A stretch of DNA of 64,000 nt from Gemmatimonadota bacterium (GCA_016720805.1 JADKJZ010000015.1:36001-100000); one strand, 5' to 3'. Positions 1 to 8,890 are shown, numbered from the stretch's first letter. A program made the numbers and translations. Notes: generated by a model not told the origin, from the letters alone.

Positions 1-73
1 GACACTCCTCACGGACTCGGACCGACAGCGCCCCGGCACGGAAGTGACCGGAGCGCGAAATATAGACCGACCG

Positions 74-820
74 TCAGATACCCGGAGCGGGCGGGACCGG
101 CCAGCGTTCCTGACCCGCGCCAACCCACGTCGGCGTGGTGGTGCGCGCGGGGTCGAAGAGCCCCGGCTCGTGCTGCACGCCGGTCTTCACGTCGGTGTAT
201 TCCTCGAGCTGGGTGAGCTTCCCCTTCTGCCAGATTTCGATCCTCCCTTCGACCCAGGCCGAGCCGTGCTTGTTGTAGCCGCTGAAGCGGGCGTCCATGC
301 TGGGGTCGATCAACCGGACCAGCAGCAGGCGCTCCTTCTCGAGCCAGAACTGCGACGACGTCGTATCGCCCGCCAGCGCGCCCACCACGATCACCGCCTT
401 CCCGTCCCACGTCGTCTCGTGCGTCTTCGCGAGGTCGAAGCCGAGGCTGCGCAGCTTGGCGACGGTAGAGTCGAGCGGTACCGCGTGCACGTCGTGCAGG
501 AGGATGAGCATCGGGTGCTTCATCGCCCGCGCCCCCGACTGCTTTCCCGCCGCGAAACGATAGAGCGTGTCGTTGCGGAAGAGCATCCCCTGGCCAGCGG
601 AAGCCGGCGCCATGTCGATGCGCAGCTTGCCGGGCACCTCCATCGCCTCGTACCAGGTCTGCACCTTGCCGGTGCCGAAGGTGGTCTTCTGCACGAAGGT
701 CATCGAGGTGAACCACTTGCCGGCGTAGCGCGCGTGCACGGCGCGGAGCACGTCGACGCCGTCGGCTGGTGGCGCGGTGAGCAGGGTCAGGGCGGCGAGG
801 GCAGCAGCGGGAGTGAGCAT
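74..820 (-). CDS. Secreted LolA-like protein
   Basis: Protein of about 248 aa with a short hydrophobic N-terminus ending near an ADG site, consistent with export. The middle reads like the beta-rich LolA/LolB-type fold seen in outer-membrane lipoprotein-sorting proteins (YAGKWFTSMTFVQKT, MEVPGKLRID, FWLEKERLLLVRLID). ATG at 820 is preferred over an in-frame TTG at 826. It is an intact chromosomal gene outside the island. The family call rests on overall pattern only; the exact role is unknown. Confidence 0.6.
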   Translation of the reverse strand: MLTPAAALAALTLLTAPPADGVDVLRAVHARYAGKWFTSMTFVQKTTFGTGKVQTWYEAMEVPGKLRIDMAPASAGQGMLFRNDTLYRFAAGKQSGARAMKHPMLILLHDVHAVPLDSTVAKLRSLGFDLAKTHETTWDGKAVIVVGALAGDTTSSQFWLEKERLLLVRLIDPSMDARFSGYNKHGSAWVEGRIEIWQKGKLTQLEEYTDVKTGVQHEPGLFDPARTTTPTWVGAGQERWPVPPAPGI

Positions 821-983
821 GGCCAACCTGGGTCAGGGTGAGCGGGGTGATTCGGCCCGCAATCTACGATGGCGTCGGCGTCCGGGTTTCCTCGGGGCGA
901 ATTCTGGGCTATGATCAACCGGATCCTCCTGGCCACCCGTATTACACTCCTCACCCCTCACCCCATCCCACCAAAGGACCTTT

Positions 984-1412
984 ATGTCCATGTCCTCCGA
1001 ATTCAAGGAATTTGCCCTCAAGGGGAACGTGATGGATCTCGCCGTTGGCGTGATCATCGGCGGCGCATTCGGCAAGATCGTCGACTCCGCCGTGAACGAC
1101 CTGATCATGCCACTGGTCGGGAAGGCCGTGGGCGGGCTGGACTTCAGCAACTTTTATGTTGCGCTCAGCGACGTGCCGGCCGGGACGGCCAACACCCTGG
1201 CCGCGGTGAAGGAAGCCGGCGTCCCCGTCTTCGCCTACGGCAACTTCCTCACGATCTTCCTGAACTTCCTGATTCTGGCGTTCGTGATCTTCCAGATGAT
1301 CAAGGTGATGAACCGGATGAAGCGGGAACAGCCGGCCCCGGCACCCGCGCCGGCGGTGACGCCCGAGGACATCGTCCTCCTCCGCGAAATCCGCGACGCC
1401 GTTCGCAAGTAG
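984..1412 (+). CDS. mscL: Large-conductance mechanosensitive channel MscL
   Basis: 142 aa, the usual MscL length. The N-terminus has the conserved EFKEFALKGNVMDLAVGVIIG stretch leading into TM1; a second hydrophobic helix (FLTIFLNFLILAFVIFQMI) follows, then a charged tail after an Ala/Pro linker (residues about 113-142). It opens under membrane tension to release solutes on hypo-osmotic shock. AAAGGA just upstream serves as the ribosome binding site; starts at 984 and 990 are both possible. It is the last intact chromosomal gene before the split tRNA. Confidence 0.96.
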   Translation: MSMSSEFKEFALKGNVMDLAVGVIIGGAFGKIVDSAVNDLIMPLVGKAVGGLDFSNFYVALSDVPAGTANTLAAVKEAGVPVFAYGNFLTIFLNFLILAFVIFQMIKVMNRMKREQPAPAPAPAVTPEDIVLLREIRDAVRK

Positions 1413-1454
1413 TGGTCGGGGCCGGGGAGGGGGCTACATTTCGGCTCCCTCCCG

Positions 1455-1494
1455 GCGCCCGTAGCTCAGCTGGATAGAGCAGCAGCCTTCTAAG
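1455..1494 (+). pseudogene. 5' half of disrupted tRNA-Arg(TCT)
   Basis: GCGCCCG acceptor strand, D-arm GCTC...GAGC, 5' anticodon stem GCAGC and the loop CTTCTAA with anticodon TCT are all present. After the loop the sequence no longer pairs: the next bases are CCGTC instead of a CTGC stem strand, and no T-arm follows. The missing half is at 51015-51057. Joined, the acceptor (GCGCCCG/CGGGCGC) and anticodon (GCAGC/GCTGC) stems pair perfectly, giving a 74-nt tRNA. This fragment cannot be functional alone. Confidence 0.93.
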
Positions 1495-1495
1495 C
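1486..1495 (+). other. attL core
   Basis: CCTTCTAAGC, identical to 51015-51024. It covers the anticodon loop of the host tRNA-Arg, a classical sublocation used by tyrosine recombinases. Sequence on either side differs between the two junctions, as expected for hybrid att sites. Confidence 0.85.
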
Positions 1496-1986
1496 CGTCG
1501 TGCGTAGGCGCCAGCCACGCTAAATGTGTTGTCCCACAACGACTTAGCGCGAGACCTTGACGCCGAGAGCCTTCTGACAGGGCCGCTTAATGCGGCTTGT
1601 ATCGTGAAATCGTGCGACCAGTTCATGCGACCAGCCCATCTGGTGGCTTGGCGGCATCCCCGGCCAATGCCATCTGGGAGTATCGGGCTGAGCTCGCCCC
1701 GACTCCCACTGATGGCGCACCATGCCCGCCGGCCGACCGCAACGCCCTTGTACCGCGACCGACACGAAATCACTCATCCGCATGAAGGGCAAAGGCCATG
1801 CGTATGCGGAAATCGGGAGTACCCTCGATCGCACCGTTGCCCCGCGGGCTCGACATCCCGGGGCCGGGGACGGCACCGCTTGCCGACGCCTCGCGACCAA
1901 CCGTGTGCGCGCTGCCCTTGGCGCGAGCCCAGACAAACTCCCGTCCGACGGTATGCTGTGGCATCCCACTGAACCGGAGACTCGAC
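1496..1986. other. Left-end non-coding region with integrase-arm-like repeats
   Basis: No convincing gene in about 490 bases. An imperfect inverted repeat, GCTAA..GTTGT ccc ACAAC..TTAGC, spans 1519-1548. TGCGACCAG occurs at 1613-1621 and 1626-1634, period 13 bp. A box GACGGTATGCTGTGG at 1947-1961, with a CAGACA element at 1930-1935 (16-bp spacing), is a likely promoter for the ERF transcript; GTGGcatcCCAC at 1958-1969 forms a small dyad just after it. Confidence 0.6.
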
Positions 1987-2046
1987 ATGACCAACCCTTT
2001 CAAGCGCGCCACCTGGACCGACCGGATGCCTGGAGGTGGGTCATGA
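1987..2046 (+). CDS. 19-codon leader ORF before the ERF gene
   Basis: ATG at 1987 follows GGAG with good spacing, and its TGA overlaps the ERF start as ATGA, so ribosomes would pass directly to ERF. The peptide begins MTNPFKRAT, which resembles the start of Sak4/RecA-like phage ATPases (NPF..AT) that often sit beside annealing proteins. It may be a coupling leader or the remnant of such an ATPase gene. The remnant idea is inference. Confidence 0.4.
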   Translation: MTNPFKRATWTDRMPGGGS

Positions 2047-2852
2047 GGCACAGCGAGACGCTCGATAAGCTGGCGTTGGCTCTGGTGCAGGCGCGCGGGA
2101 AAATGCGGCCCATTCACAAGGACGCCTCGAATCCCCACTTCCGGAACAGCTACGCGTCGCTCGCCGCCATCAGCGAGGCGGCAACGCCTGCGCTGCTCGA
2201 GCAAGGTGTGATGGTGATCCAGTCTGGCGGCGCTGCGGACGAGGCGGGAACCGAGGTGATCACTCGGCTGCAGCACGTCAGCGGCGAATGGATTGAGACC
2301 AGCGTGCGGATGCCGATGGACAAGGCCACGGCACAAGGGGCCGGCTCCGCGCTCACCTACGGCCGGCGATATGGCCTGTCAGCGGCACTCGGCATCGTGG
2401 CGGACGACGACGACGACGGCAACGCAGCCAGCGCGCGTGGCGCCTGGCGCGAGCAGTCAAGTGCCCCGCGCTCAGCCATTCCGGCGCCTCGCTCCGAGTC
2501 GGGTCCTGTGATCCCGTTCGGCAAGACGAAGGGGACGTCCCTCTCCGCGATGTCGGACGACGACCTCCAGAGCGCTTTGTCCTGGGCCCAGGCGAAGGGG
2601 TCGTTCACCGAGTTCCAGGCCCAAGCGGAGGCGGAGCTCACGCGTCGCCGCGGCGGGACTGGTGGCGTCGCGAGCGCCACTACGGCCGCGATCGATGAGG
2701 CGCTTGCTGCCTTGCCCGAGGCGAAGCAGACGCCCGCGCGCCGCCGGTGGATCCAGCGCCGAGACAAGGGGGTCTCAGACGCCGAGGCGCAGGGCATTCT
2801 GGCCTCGATCCAGAGCATGGCAACGGGCACTCCAACCCGGATGGCAGGGTAG
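2043..2852 (+). CDS. ERF-family single-strand annealing protein
   Basis: About 269 aa. Residues 1-130 match the ERF superfamily: LALALVQARGKMRPI, NPHFRNSYASLAAI, then GSALTYGRRYGLSAALGI followed by an acidic DDDDDGN stretch. ERF proteins pair complementary single strands in phage-type recombination. The start at 2043 is chosen because of GGAGGT just upstream and the ATGA overlap with the leader; the frame stays open further upstream but has no family similarity there. The C-terminal half is variable. In an integrating element it probably serves repair or circularisation. Confidence 0.85.
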   Translation: MRHSETLDKLALALVQARGKMRPIHKDASNPHFRNSYASLAAISEAATPALLEQGVMVIQSGGAADEAGTEVITRLQHVSGEWIETSVRMPMDKATAQGAGSALTYGRRYGLSAALGIVADDDDDGNAASARGAWREQSSAPRSAIPAPRSESGPVIPFGKTKGTSLSAMSDDDLQSALSWAQAKGSFTEFQAQAEAELTRRRGGTGGVASATTAAIDEALAALPEAKQTPARRRWIQRRDKGVSDAEAQGILASIQSMATGTPTRMAG

Positions 2853-4248
2853 GGGAGCCCACAGTTATTCAGCCCGTCTCGCCGGATGAGGGGTCGAGGC
2901 GGGCGGTGCATTTCGGCCCTCGGGTGCACTGAAGCCGCATCACCGAATGACGTGAATCGTCATGCCAGGAGGGTGGCGGTTCGGGCTGAGATTTTGGGTT
3001 GATATGCGCCCGATGTCGTCGCTGATATGTGGTCGCGTGGCAGGGTAACAAGCGTAATTCCCTGAGGGTTCTATCCCCGTCTTGGAGGCTAATTCCGAAT
3101 GCTCACTCGTCGCCATTTTCCGGCCAATCGTTGACGTGCCTTGGTGACAGTTGCGCGGGGTTTGGCGCGGAATCGGCACTCAGAAACGGCGGCATTCAGG
3201 TTGATTTGGTCCCTAGGGGGCATTCGTACCCTATTTCCGACCCGCGCGGGCGCGGCGTCGGCGCCCAAGCCTTGATCCATCACATTCGTCGCTATTCGAA
3301 CCTCCGCCGCAAAACCCCAACAGACTACCCTCACTTCTCGGAGATAGGCCTTCGGCGCAGTCTCGGCAAACCGACCAGAGCCATGAACGCGAAGATGCCC
3401 TGACTGGGCAAATGCCGACAAAGGTCGACTGGGAGATCCGGCCGTGTGACGCTGGCACTGAGCCCCAGGGCGAGCCATTCCGTTTGACCCTGCAGGTGCC
3501 AGCTTTCCTGATTGCGGTCTCCATTGGCCATCGTCCGCCGGCCAACCCGCCACCCCTTCGACCGGCCCCGGGTACTCGTAGATTGGGAGCGCCCCGGCCT
3601 GTTCGCACACCACCAGCGCCTCCTAGCAACCCTAATCGAAGAGCCCGATGCCCCCTCGCCGCCATCCGTCCGTTCCCCTCAAGCTGCCGTTTCGGGTGGG
3701 GGAGGCAGGGCTTCAATCCTTGGACGGGAGACCCCTCCTTGGGCTCCGGATCGGCGCCGTTGGCGAGCTGCTAATCTCCTCGGCGGATGTGGTGGACGAT
3801 GAGCTGGTTTGTCGGCTCGGGGCCCCATGCGGTCGCCATCGTTGACTGCGAAGGCTACTTGATGCCTCGTGGTACGTGCGAAACGACGCACCTCGATGCT
3901 TAGTCGCCGCTCACCATTCAGCCAGAGGGCATGATGGCCTATCTACTTGAACGGAAGTTGGTCGTCGGTGTTGCATCTAGCGCACTCTTCGATCTTACCG
4001 AATCCCACAATGAATCGCCCCATGTCTTCCGGAGACTCGGTTAGTTGAGCACCAGCGCCGGGCGGTCGGGCCTGGCTCGGCCGCGCTCTCGGGTGTCGGT
4101 CGAGGGCAAGGTCCAGAACGGAAGGGGGTGATGGGGTGGCGCGGAACAGTGGCGGGGCGTCGCGTCGGCCCTCAGATTCCCGGTAAGCGTTCAACTGCCG
4201 GTGTCGACTGTGGAATAGTTGTGCGATCCAACGAGGAGGCCGTGGAAG
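2853..4248. other. 1.4-kb stretch without a supported gene
   Basis: Several overlapping open frames exist on both strands (for example 3089-3613 and 3231-3716 minus), but none has a ribosome binding site, recognisable domain or convincing composition. I see no tRNA, transposase or long repeat. It is probably degraded or untranslated element sequence. Confidence 0.5.
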
Positions 4249-4989
4249 ATGGACGCGTCGCCAGTGGTGACTTGGAAAATTCCGATCGAAGGCGACCCCT
4301 CAGATCTCGAAAATCTAGCGGTCGCGCTGGAGTCCCGTGAGGTGGGTGTGACGCGCTTTGAAGGGGGCTTTGCCCTTTCGCTATCCACTTCGATTGCCGG
4401 CCTCGACTACGCGCCGGTTCGGAGCCTTGCTGAAGAGCACCTCGCGGCGGTCAACGGCGTCGGCAAAATTCTCGACCCGGCCTTCCGCGCACTACGACTG
4501 ACCGGACGGCTCCTCGGGGTCGACGCGGCCGGGCGGACCGTTCACACTGTGATGGCTTTGCAGGGAATCGAGATACGTGTCAGATTGGGAACGGCCATCA
4601 TGTCCATCAACGGCATCCCGCAGGCGGACCCGAGGACAGTCACCGCGTCGGCGGTCCTCGACGGCGCCCTGACCTCGTCGCTCGCGTGGGACGCGCTCGC
4701 GGTGATCGGCCGCGACGAACCGACATGGTCTGAGCTCTACTTTGCATACGAACTCGTCGAGTCCGGTACGAACGGGCGGGTCGCGGAAGTTTGCGGAGCT
4801 ACCAAGGCGGAGCTCGAACTCTTCTGTCACACTGCCAACTCCTATCGAGCCATCGGACGCGAGAGCCGGCATGGAACCACAGACAGAAAGCCGCCTGCAA
4901 CTCCAATGAGCCATCGAGTTGCCACTCGGCTTGTCCGGCGAGTGGTGGAGGCGTGGCTCAGGCATCTCGGCCGCAAGCCAGCTTGCTAA
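4249..4989 (+). CDS. Conserved protein of unknown function, first of a three-gene cassette
   Basis: About 246 aa, soluble, no signal peptide. GAGGAGG lies nine bases before ATG 4249. The last third carries a pattern I associate with hypothetical proteins of plasmids and islands: ELELFCHTANSYRAIGRESRHG followed by PPATPMS and a helical C-terminus. The His/Asn/Arg residues of the HTANS..RHG segment may be functional, but I cannot name an activity. A PIN nuclease and a serine protease follow in the same direction, which suggests a defence-like or stress cassette. Confidence 0.6.
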   Translation: MDASPVVTWKIPIEGDPSDLENLAVALESREVGVTRFEGGFALSLSTSIAGLDYAPVRSLAEEHLAAVNGVGKILDPAFRALRLTGRLLGVDAAGRTVHTVMALQGIEIRVRLGTAIMSINGIPQADPRTVTASAVLDGALTSSLAWDALAVIGRDEPTWSELYFAYELVESGTNGRVAEVCGATKAELELFCHTANSYRAIGRESRHGTTDRKPPATPMSHRVATRLVRRVVEAWLRHLGRKPAC

Positions 4990-5107
4990 CACGCGTGCGT
5001 TGGGGACTCAGCAAGCTGTGTCGCCCGACCCGTTTGCGACATTCGGAGGTACACCCAGGGTTCAGGGCAGGCGCGTGTGGAGCCTCGCTGTCAAAATAGG
5101 GGAATCA

Positions 5108-6199
5108 ATGACCTTAGCAGTCATCATCGACACCAATATCTGGGTGGCCAATCCGCTACTGAATAGTCCGCTCGGATCGGCGTTTCTTTTTGAGGTGGAG
5201 CGCCTCGGCGGTCGCGTGGTGCTGCCCGAAGTTGTCGAGCGCGAGGTTCACAAGCACACATTACGTCTGGTTGCTGAGGCGAGGGAGTCGATCGCCCGAG
5301 CTTACGGAATCGTGAGTGTGATTATGGGCGGGCGTGACGACTACCAAGTACCTACGGACGAGGAAGTCCAAGCGCGCGTCAGGACACGACTTGGCGAGCT
5401 CAACCATCTGATCGAGCGGGTCCCGCTGACGCTGGACCACAGCAGCCGCGCGTTGACTCGCGTTCTGGAGGACCGGCTTCCCAATTCTCCGAAGAATCAA
5501 CAGTTCAAGGACTCCCTCCTTTGGGAATGTGCGATCGACCAAGGGGTCACGACCGACTTGCACCTCGTGTCCTCCGACACCGCCTTTTTCGAGAATCGGA
5601 AGTATGACCAGGGAATGGCGAGCGAGTTGCGCGCGGAGTGCGCGGCAGCCGGCGCCACGATCCATCTGCATCAAAGCGTGGACGCCATGCTGCAAATGAC
5701 GCGAGATGGTCAACCGCCCTTCGATGCCACGGCGGTGGTCGAGGCTATTCAGAGTGTGGTGCTCGAGGAGGCCAACAGCATCGCCGCGCGGAAGGGCGTC
5801 CGCCTGTCGCATGTGGTAGGCCGCGACGTTGAAGCATATGTCACACAGCAGTACGGGCAACTGGCCGTCAAGTACCACTTCGTCTGCACGGCGAACCTCA
5901 ATTCCCCTGAAGGCCCGACGGGCGTGTCAAGTGACTTGGTGAACCTGTCCGGCTCAGCGACCTTCAAGGTCGCGGATCAATCCGCAACGGATGTGATGCT
6001 CAACGACTTCGAATTCCTCCGCAATGGGGTGGAACCTGCCCCAGATCGCTCAGAGCGGCGGGTCTTCGCCTCAGCGAGCATATTTCTCGGCCGAGGAACA
6101 GTTCCCCACCAGTATCGGGCCCCCGTTCCGGTCCAACTCCCCGTGACTGGACGGCCAGCAGCAGCTGGTGAACAACCAGATGATCCGGTCGGGGCCTGA
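5108..6199 (+). CDS. PIN-domain ribonuclease (PIN_12/DUF4935-like)
   Basis: 363 aa from ATG 5108 (GGGG upstream). The PIN acidic residues are readable: IIDTNIWV at residues 6-13, EVVEREVHKH at about 39-48, FKDSLLWECAI at about 133-143 and LVSSDTAFF at about 153-161. These form the metal-dependent RNase centre of the DUF4935 group. The remaining ~190 residues are an extra C-terminal region with no recognised domain. There is no adjacent VapB-like antitoxin. Gaps of 118 and 102 bases separate it from the unknown gene upstream and the protease downstream. Confidence 0.8.
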   Translation: MTLAVIIDTNIWVANPLLNSPLGSAFLFEVERLGGRVVLPEVVEREVHKHTLRLVAEARESIARAYGIVSVIMGGRDDYQVPTDEEVQARVRTRLGELNHLIERVPLTLDHSSRALTRVLEDRLPNSPKNQQFKDSLLWECAIDQGVTTDLHLVSSDTAFFENRKYDQGMASELRAECAAAGATIHLHQSVDAMLQMTRDGQPPFDATAVVEAIQSVVLEEANSIAARKGVRLSHVVGRDVEAYVTQQYGQLAVKYHFVCTANLNSPEGPTGVSSDLVNLSGSATFKVADQSATDVMLNDFEFLRNGVEPAPDRSERRVFASASIFLGRGTVPHQYRAPVPVQLPVTGRPAAAGEQPDDPVGA

Positions 6200-6301
6200 C
6201 GCCATCGCCCATCCCCCCTAGCCCGACGCTTGACGCGTTCGCCATGGCAGGGCCAGCGACGCACGTACTGAGCAACTATTTGCATTCAAGGGGTTTTCTT
6301 G

Positions 6302-7117
6302 ATGGATGATGGGTCAGATCCGACTGCAGGCCTTCGAGAGGCGATTCGGGCCCTTGCGGTTGGGATCCGCCCGGTCACAATCGTGGAGCAGGGTAGCGGA
6401 AAGATCTCACCGTCAGGTACCACCTTCATTTTGGCAGCCGGTCCACGGCGAATCCTGGTGACCGCAGAGCATGTCGTCGTCGGGCCAGAGACGAAGTTGT
6501 TCGGTGTCTCCCCGCATGGCAGCACTGCCTGGCCGAATCGTCATTGGAGGCTGGTGGCCTCAGGTGATGGTGTGCCGCTTGCCGACATAGCCTGGGCTGC
6601 GGCAACGATCGGCGAGGACGCGGATGAGCCGACGGCAGCAGCCATTCCGCTCGAAGCGGTGCTGCCATTTTTCCGATTTGAGGAAGGTGCGTCCGTCGTC
6701 GCCGTGGGGTACCCCGCGTCGCGGGCGAAACTTCGTGATGCTCAGCAGACCCTGTCGTCCCAACTGATGTCGGTGGTATGCAGTTGTTCTCCCAGCTCCG
6801 TGTACAGGGCCCTGCGGCTCGATCCTCAAGTGCATTTCGCCATGTCTTACGACCAGGCTTCCTGTGTGGGGTTGGACGGCGCGGGAGTTGTCGGGGCGAA
6901 ACCGAAGGGGATGAGCGGCGGCCCAGCATTCCTCGCTACTTATGAGCCTGTGGGCGACGGTGCATACACCGCTGTGCCGCGCTTAGTTGGGATTATGACC
7001 GAGTACCATGGACCGCCGGACAACGTCATAGTGGGCGTGAGGATTGAGCACTTTCTCGACGGGGTGGAATTCTGGGCCGACCGTGAGGGCGCTCTCTACT
7101 GCGCTGAGGCGGTCTGA
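6302..7117 (+). CDS. Trypsin-like (S1 fold) serine protease, probably intracellular
   Basis: 271 aa. The three catalytic motifs are in order: ILVTAEHVVV (His) near residue 57, LADIAWA (Asp) near 97 and GMSGGPAF (Ser) near 204. No signal peptide or membrane segment is visible, so it should act in the cytoplasm. Cytoplasmic trypsin-like proteases are known effector or sensor parts in several anti-phage and toxin systems; here it follows a PIN nuclease. AGGGG precedes ATG 6302. The target is unknown. Confidence 0.78.
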   Translation: MDDGSDPTAGLREAIRALAVGIRPVTIVEQGSGKISPSGTTFILAAGPRRILVTAEHVVVGPETKLFGVSPHGSTAWPNRHWRLVASGDGVPLADIAWAAATIGEDADEPTAAAIPLEAVLPFFRFEEGASVVAVGYPASRAKLRDAQQTLSSQLMSVVCSCSPSSVYRALRLDPQVHFAMSYDQASCVGLDGAGVVGAKPKGMSGGPAFLATYEPVGDGAYTAVPRLVGIMTEYHGPPDNVIVGVRIEHFLDGVEFWADREGALYCAEAV

Positions 7118-7164
7118 TCGGCGCGCCGCGGTGCGCGGGTCCTCCACATCCGGGGCGCCTGCCG

Positions 7165-7437
7165 TCAGCGGCGATCCTCCGCGTTAGGTGGAAGCCGCAT
7201 ATCAGGCTCAAACTGCGGCACCACCGTGGGATCGGTGCCGAGTCGCTCGCACCGCCAACGCCATTCCCGTGCGAAAAAGTCCGACCCTGGGGCATCTGCC
7301 CGTGGAAACGCCCCGCATCCAAAGGTCGGGCACCACCAATACGACACGCCGTCGTAGCCTCGGAGTCGCTGGATCCCCCAGATGTTGTCGGTGCGCCCGC
7401 AGGCCGGGCAGGTTGGGCGGGCTGTCGGGTCAGACAT
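7165..7437 (-). CDS. Small zinc-ribbon-like protein
   Basis: 90 aa with CPACG near the N-terminus and CPTFGCG about 25 residues later, a treble-clef or zinc-ribbon arrangement, plus an aromatic-rich middle (SYWWCP, REWRWRC). GGAGG sits just before the ATG. A TTGAGG / 16 bp / TATGGT promoter at 7468-7495 (minus strand) precedes it. Last gene of the left minus-strand run; function unknown. Confidence 0.6.
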   Translation of the reverse strand: MSDPTARPTCPACGRTDNIWGIQRLRGYDGVSYWWCPTFGCGAFPRADAPGSDFFAREWRWRCERLGTDPTVVPQFEPDMRLPPNAEDRR

Positions 7438-7467
7438 GATGCCTCCGTTGGGGTGGTCGTCTGTCCC

Positions 7468-7495
7468 ACCATACCGCCACCGCTACACTCCTCAA
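7468..7495 (-). promoter_or_regulatory. Promoter with GCGGTATGGTGG box
   Basis: On the minus strand TTGAGG (7490-7495) and TATGGT (7468-7473) are 16 bp apart, inside GGCGGTATGGTGGG. A GGTGG...CCACC dyad follows before the ribosome binding site of the zinc-ribbon gene, leaving a leader of about 25 nt. Confidence 0.55.
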
Positions 7496-7499
7496 TCAC

Positions 7500-8039
7500 T
7501 CATCGATCCGGGGCTGGCTTCAGGCGAGGTGCCCAGGGCCACGCCCACCCGACTGGCGGGAAATACGGTGTCCCCCATTCGTCGCACCGACCGAGCCAGA
7601 TGTCGAAAAGCTGCTGGCAGTGGTGCGGTTCAGGCGCGGGGTGCGCATCGACCTGTCGGAGCCTCGCGACAAATCGCGTGTGTACCGCCCACGCGCTCCC
7701 GTCCGCATTCTCGTGACATTGCCCTTGCCATACAGCCGCGATAAACGCGTTGTGTACGCGCCTAGTGCGGTACCTGGACGCAGGCGTATCGAAGCCGTGC
7801 CGCACCACCTCGTGGGCCATCGCACGGAAAGCGGGCGACCAGTGCGCGGTCAGATCGAGGACGACCTCGCGCACCGTGCGGATGTCCCACGTCGGCTCAA
7901 GCCTCGAACCACGCCAGGGCGAGACAGGAAGTGCGGGGCGAGGAGGCTGCTCTCTAATGATCGTCACCTTGTCGTAAAAGTCAGACCAATCCTCGTCCTT
8001 GTTCGGCGGCGTCCACTTTTCGTCAATCCAGCGCGTCAT
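7500..8039 (-). CDS. Hypothetical protein in left minus-strand operon
   Basis: About 179 aa from ATG 8039, beginning MTRWIDEKWTPPNKDEDW. The start overlaps the stop of the upstream membrane-protein gene as ATGA, which supports this start and translational coupling. Rich in Trp, His and Arg; no domain recognised. An in-frame start at 8114 would overlap the upstream gene heavily and is less likely. Confidence 0.5.
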   Translation of the reverse strand: MTRWIDEKWTPPNKDEDWSDFYDKVTIIREQPPRPALPVSPWRGSRLEPTWDIRTVREVVLDLTAHWSPAFRAMAHEVVRHGFDTPASRYRTRRVHNAFIAAVWQGQCHENADGSAWAVHTRFVARLRQVDAHPAPEPHHCQQLFDIWLGRCDEWGTPYFPPVGWAWPWAPRLKPAPDR

Positions 8040-8215
8040 GGCCAGAACCGCCGTGCGCGTGCCCGGCGCGCGCACTCCGGACAACGCCAGAGACGCATAG
8101 GGCGGCGCGACCACGCCGCCACGGCAAGAGCGAGTAACCCCACTGCTGGCGCGAGCGGCAGGAGCGCGGCGCTGCCAATGGCGGCTATCAGTCCAAAAGC
8201 GAGTGATCTTCCCAT
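8036..8215 (-). CDS. Small membrane protein with CPEC motif (leaderless start)
   Basis: 59 aa: two hydrophobic stretches (LAFGLIAAIGSAALLPLAP and GLLALAVAAW) followed by a basic tail with CPEC. The ATG lies only six bases after TATCCT in GCGCGGTATCCTGACCGC, so the mRNA probably begins at or next to the ATG. It starts four bases after the upstream gene's stop and its own stop overlaps the next start (ATGA), so it is embedded in an operon. Confidence 0.5.
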   Translation of the reverse strand: MGRSLAFGLIAAIGSAALLPLAPAVGLLALAVAAWSRRPMRLWRCPECARRARARRFWP

Positions 8216-8219
8216 GCGG

Positions 8220-8798
8220 TCAGGATACCGCGCGACGCTTCGGTCGCCGGGCCCTACCATTGTGATCAGCGACCCAACCTTCACGGCGCTCCCAAGCGTC
8301 CAACTCTGCCTCCTCCTCCAGCTCAGCGCGCCTGAATTCCACGGCCTCCGCTCTGTCTGCCCGCCACTGGTCAAACGCCTGCGACATGTATTCGCAGTAT
8401 TCTGGCACGTCCAGCCAGGGGTCGTTGTTACTGGCAACGATCGCGTGCAGCTCCTCGACCGCCTGTGACATCAGCGTCGAGTCCAACTTCGCGCGGAACG
8501 TGACCGTCATTGCCGGCCAGGCCTCCCTCGAAACGTCACGTCGTCGATATTCCGCCTCGAACCAGGCGAGGACGGCCTCGGCCTCAGCTCGTCGACGACG
8601 CGCGATCACGAAGATGAAGCCCGGCTGACCATATCGTCCCTCGGCATCCACGCCCCACACGGTGGCGAAATGCAGCTGTTTGGGGAGCGGCTTCGGCCTC
8701 TCGCCCGCCCGATGGCCCACGATGAATTCTGCTCGCTGCTGGAACAGGCTTCGTGGGCGGCGGCGGGAACGGTTCGGGGGAGTGGGCGGGGTGGTCAT
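8220..8798 (-). CDS. Element-specific protein, LPK family copy 1
   Basis: 192 aa, unknown function. Residues about 37-100 align with the gene at 45690-46232: both have P.LPK.L.F.T.W, then a G..F...IA.RR..EA stretch and RRR. The two also share a strongly charged C-terminus rich in Arg, Ala and Glu. GGAG precedes the ATG. Upstream on the minus strand are a TATGGT box (8844-8849) and a TTCGGC..GCCGAA hairpin (8822-8837). The paralogy within one element is seen directly; the role is unknown. Confidence 0.6.
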   Translation of the reverse strand: MTTPPTPPNRSRRRPRSLFQQRAEFIVGHRAGERPKPLPKQLHFATVWGVDAEGRYGQPGFIFVIARRRRAEAEAVLAWFEAEYRRRDVSREAWPAMTVTFRAKLDSTLMSQAVEELHAIVASNNDPWLDVPEYCEYMSQAFDQWRADRAEAVEFRRAELEEEAELDAWERREGWVADHNGRARRPKRRAVS

Positions 8799-8821
8799 CG
8801 AATCTCCGAGTGGGTGCGGAC

Positions 8822-8849
8822 TTCGGCATCAGCCGAACTCCGCACCATA
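8822..8849 (-). promoter_or_regulatory. TATGGT box plus hairpin leader of LPK copy 1
   Basis: Minus strand GCTGTATGGTGCGG (TATGGT = 8844-8849) followed by a 6-bp hairpin TTCGGC-tgat-GCCGAA (8822-8837), then CGGAG and the ATG at 8798. The layout matches that of LPK copy 2 at 46261-46290. Confidence 0.45.
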
Positions 8850-8890
8850 CAGCATCTCGGGGGGCCCGCAGCAAGCGCTGCTGTGGGCGC

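Noticed and set aside
1455..1530. A complete tRNA at the left junction
   Set aside because: The bases after the anticodon loop do not pair with the 5' stem and there is no T-arm or acceptor 3' strand.
3089..3716. Two overlapping minus-strand frames in the 1.4-kb spacer
   Set aside because: They overlap each other in different frames, lack start signals and show no protein-like pattern.
5108..6199. VapC-type toxin-antitoxin module
   Set aside because: The PIN protein is much longer than VapC and has no small antitoxin gene next to it.
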